Positions 5,745 through 6,235 of a stretch of 6,235 bases of DNA are shown one piece after another. The notes beneath the pieces are model-generated. The model was given only the letters and a program-made list of their open reading frames with translations, made no database searches and was not told the origin of the DNA. The stretch is taken from assembly GCA_025963955.1 (NCBI GenBank), contig JAOPZU010000055.1, positions 1 to 6,235 on the forward strand, given 5' to 3'. The position numbers were made by a program, and so were the translations under genes. Each line of letters begins with the position of its first letter. Position 1 is the stretch's first letter. This DNA is from Solirubrobacterales bacterium (GTDB taxonomy: Bacteria; Actinomycetota; Thermoleophilia; Solirubrobacterales; Solirubrobacteraceae).

Positions 5745-6235
5745 CAGCCCGTGAACTGCGGGGAGACGCCGCCCCGGCTCGCGACCCGAGCGGGGCGCAC
5801 GCGGATCGTCCGCATCCCGAAGCACGAGTCAGCCTGGATCACGAGCCGACCCGAGCGGGACGGCCGCACACGGAAGATGACGACGCCGTGCCGGTCCGAG
5901 CGCTTGGTGATCGTCCCGTCCGGAGTCGTGACCCGGACTGCGGCTCCGCGGATCAGCACGCCGTTGGCACGGACGACGACGCGCACCGTGGCCTGCTCGC
6001 CGGCGGTGACCCGCTGGGACCGCGAGGTCGCGACGCAGCGGGAGGGGCGGGCCGCCAGCGAGGACCCGACGACCGGGAAGCTCCTCGCCGTCGGCACCGT
6101 GATCCCGGCGGACGTGCCCGCGGTGGCGGAGGCCGGCGGGCTGGTCACGGGCGTGCCGGCCGCCGGAGCCTCCGGGGTGCCCGTGGCCGGAGCCGCCGGG
6201 GTGCCCGTGGCCGGAGCCGCCGGGGTGCCCGTGGC
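5744..6235 (-). CDS. Secreted-looking Ig-like protein with Pro/Ala/Thr repeat linker (5' end outside window)
   Basis: The frame is open to the right edge, giving about 163 visible residues that end at TGA 5746-5744. An in-frame GTG at 6148 is unlikely to be the start: it lacks a signal peptide, and the repeat continues through it. From the edge inward come three ATGTPAAP-type octapeptides and a degenerate fourth, then a Ser/Thr/Pro/Ala-rich linker. Next is a compact domain of about 75 residues, counted from the GTG at about 46-119: 'VTAGEQATVRVVVRANG', 'GAAVRVTTPDG', 'SDRHGVVIFRVRP' and 'GRLVIQADSC'. This strand pattern, with a PDG turn and a D-x-x-G-V-x-x-F strand, resembles bacterial Ig-like/Big or CarboxypepD_reg-type domains. 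Two cysteines (38 and 109 in that numbering) bracket it and could form a disulfide. The protein ends SPQFTG with no membrane anchor after it. It is likely exported; its exact role is unknown. It is coupled to the L,D-transpeptidase gene. Confidence 0.75.
   Translation of the reverse strand, partial: ATGTPAAPATGTPAAPATGTPEAPAAGTPVTSPPASATAGTSAGITVPTARSFPVVGSSLAARPSRCVATSRSQRVTAGEQATVRVVVRANGVLIRGAAVRVTTPDGTITKRSDRHGVVIFRVRPSRSGRLVIQADSCFGMRTIRVRPARVASRGGVSPQFTG
6164..6235 (-). repeat. 24-bp tandem repeat, at least three copies, in coding sequence
   Basis: Three 24-base units fill 6164-6187, 6188-6211 and 6212-6235. The last two are identical; the first differs by one base (T at 6171 instead of G), changing Ala to Glu. 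Read on the minus strand each unit encodes ATGTPAAP (ATGTPEAP in the first). A diverged fourth unit, 6140-6163, encodes AAGTPVTS. The array reaches the window edge, so the copy number is not known. The period is a multiple of three, so copy-number changes would keep the frame. Confidence 0.93.

Noticed and set aside
5745..5825. Longer L,D-transpeptidase start at 5825
   Set aside because: It would bury the signal peptide behind an Arg/Pro-rich leader that is a shadow of the upstream gene. ATG 5744 starts directly with the signal peptide and overlaps the upstream stop.
6146..6148. GTG at 6148 as start of the Ig-like protein
   Set aside because: The frame and the octapeptide repeats continue upstream to the window edge, and no signal peptide follows this GTG.
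6140..6235. CRISPR array reading of the right-edge repeats
   Set aside because: The units are head-to-tail with no spacers, in frame with a coding sequence, and encode a regular octapeptide.

Overview
The window is very GC-rich throughout, with densely packed, GC-biased coding sequence and long spurious open frames on the opposite strand. Everything recognisable points to a high-GC actinobacterium. The Ala/Thr/Pro-rich exported protein with an Ig-like module, and the LolA-like plus ABC transporter gene set, would suit a Thermoleophilia-type lineage (Solirubrobacterales and relatives). That lineage guess is from memory of similar proteins and is only moderately secure. I see no rRNA, tRNA, CRISPR, insertion sequence, integrase or phage gene. 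No stretch over 300 bases lacks a gene.

Layout, left to right: (1) the 3' end of a YVTN/YncE-type beta-propeller protein on the + strand (3-554). (2) A 22-base convergent gap with a weak hairpin. (3) A tight minus-strand operon read right to left: an exported LolA/RseB-like protein (2380-3591), a BcrA/NatA-type ABC ATPase (1392-2378) and an ABC-2 permease (577-1392). A 1-base gap and a 1-base stop/start overlap separate these three genes. (4) A minus-strand MFS transporter of the YbjJ-like group (3673-4896), 81 bases upstream of that operon. (5) A 143-base gap (4897-5039) holding two strong inverted repeats. (6) A minus-strand SH3-YkuD L,D-transpeptidase (5040-5744), whose ATG overlaps the stop of (7) a secreted-looking protein that runs off the right edge (5744-6235). 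Protein (7) has a 24-bp tandem repeat encoding ATGTPAAP, an Ig-like domain, and a C-terminus ending PQFTG.

How the genes may work together: both minus-strand clusters are about the cell envelope. The ABC ATPase and permease almost certainly form one exporter, with the LolA-like protein as its extracytoplasmic partner or sensor. The Ig-like protein and the L,D-transpeptidase are translationally coupled, which suggests a wall-associated protein made together with a peptidoglycan transpeptidase. The most interesting leads are that coupled pair, including its unusual C-terminal end, and the LolA-ABC operon. I found no clear evidence of a wholly new system: most genes belong to recognisable families.
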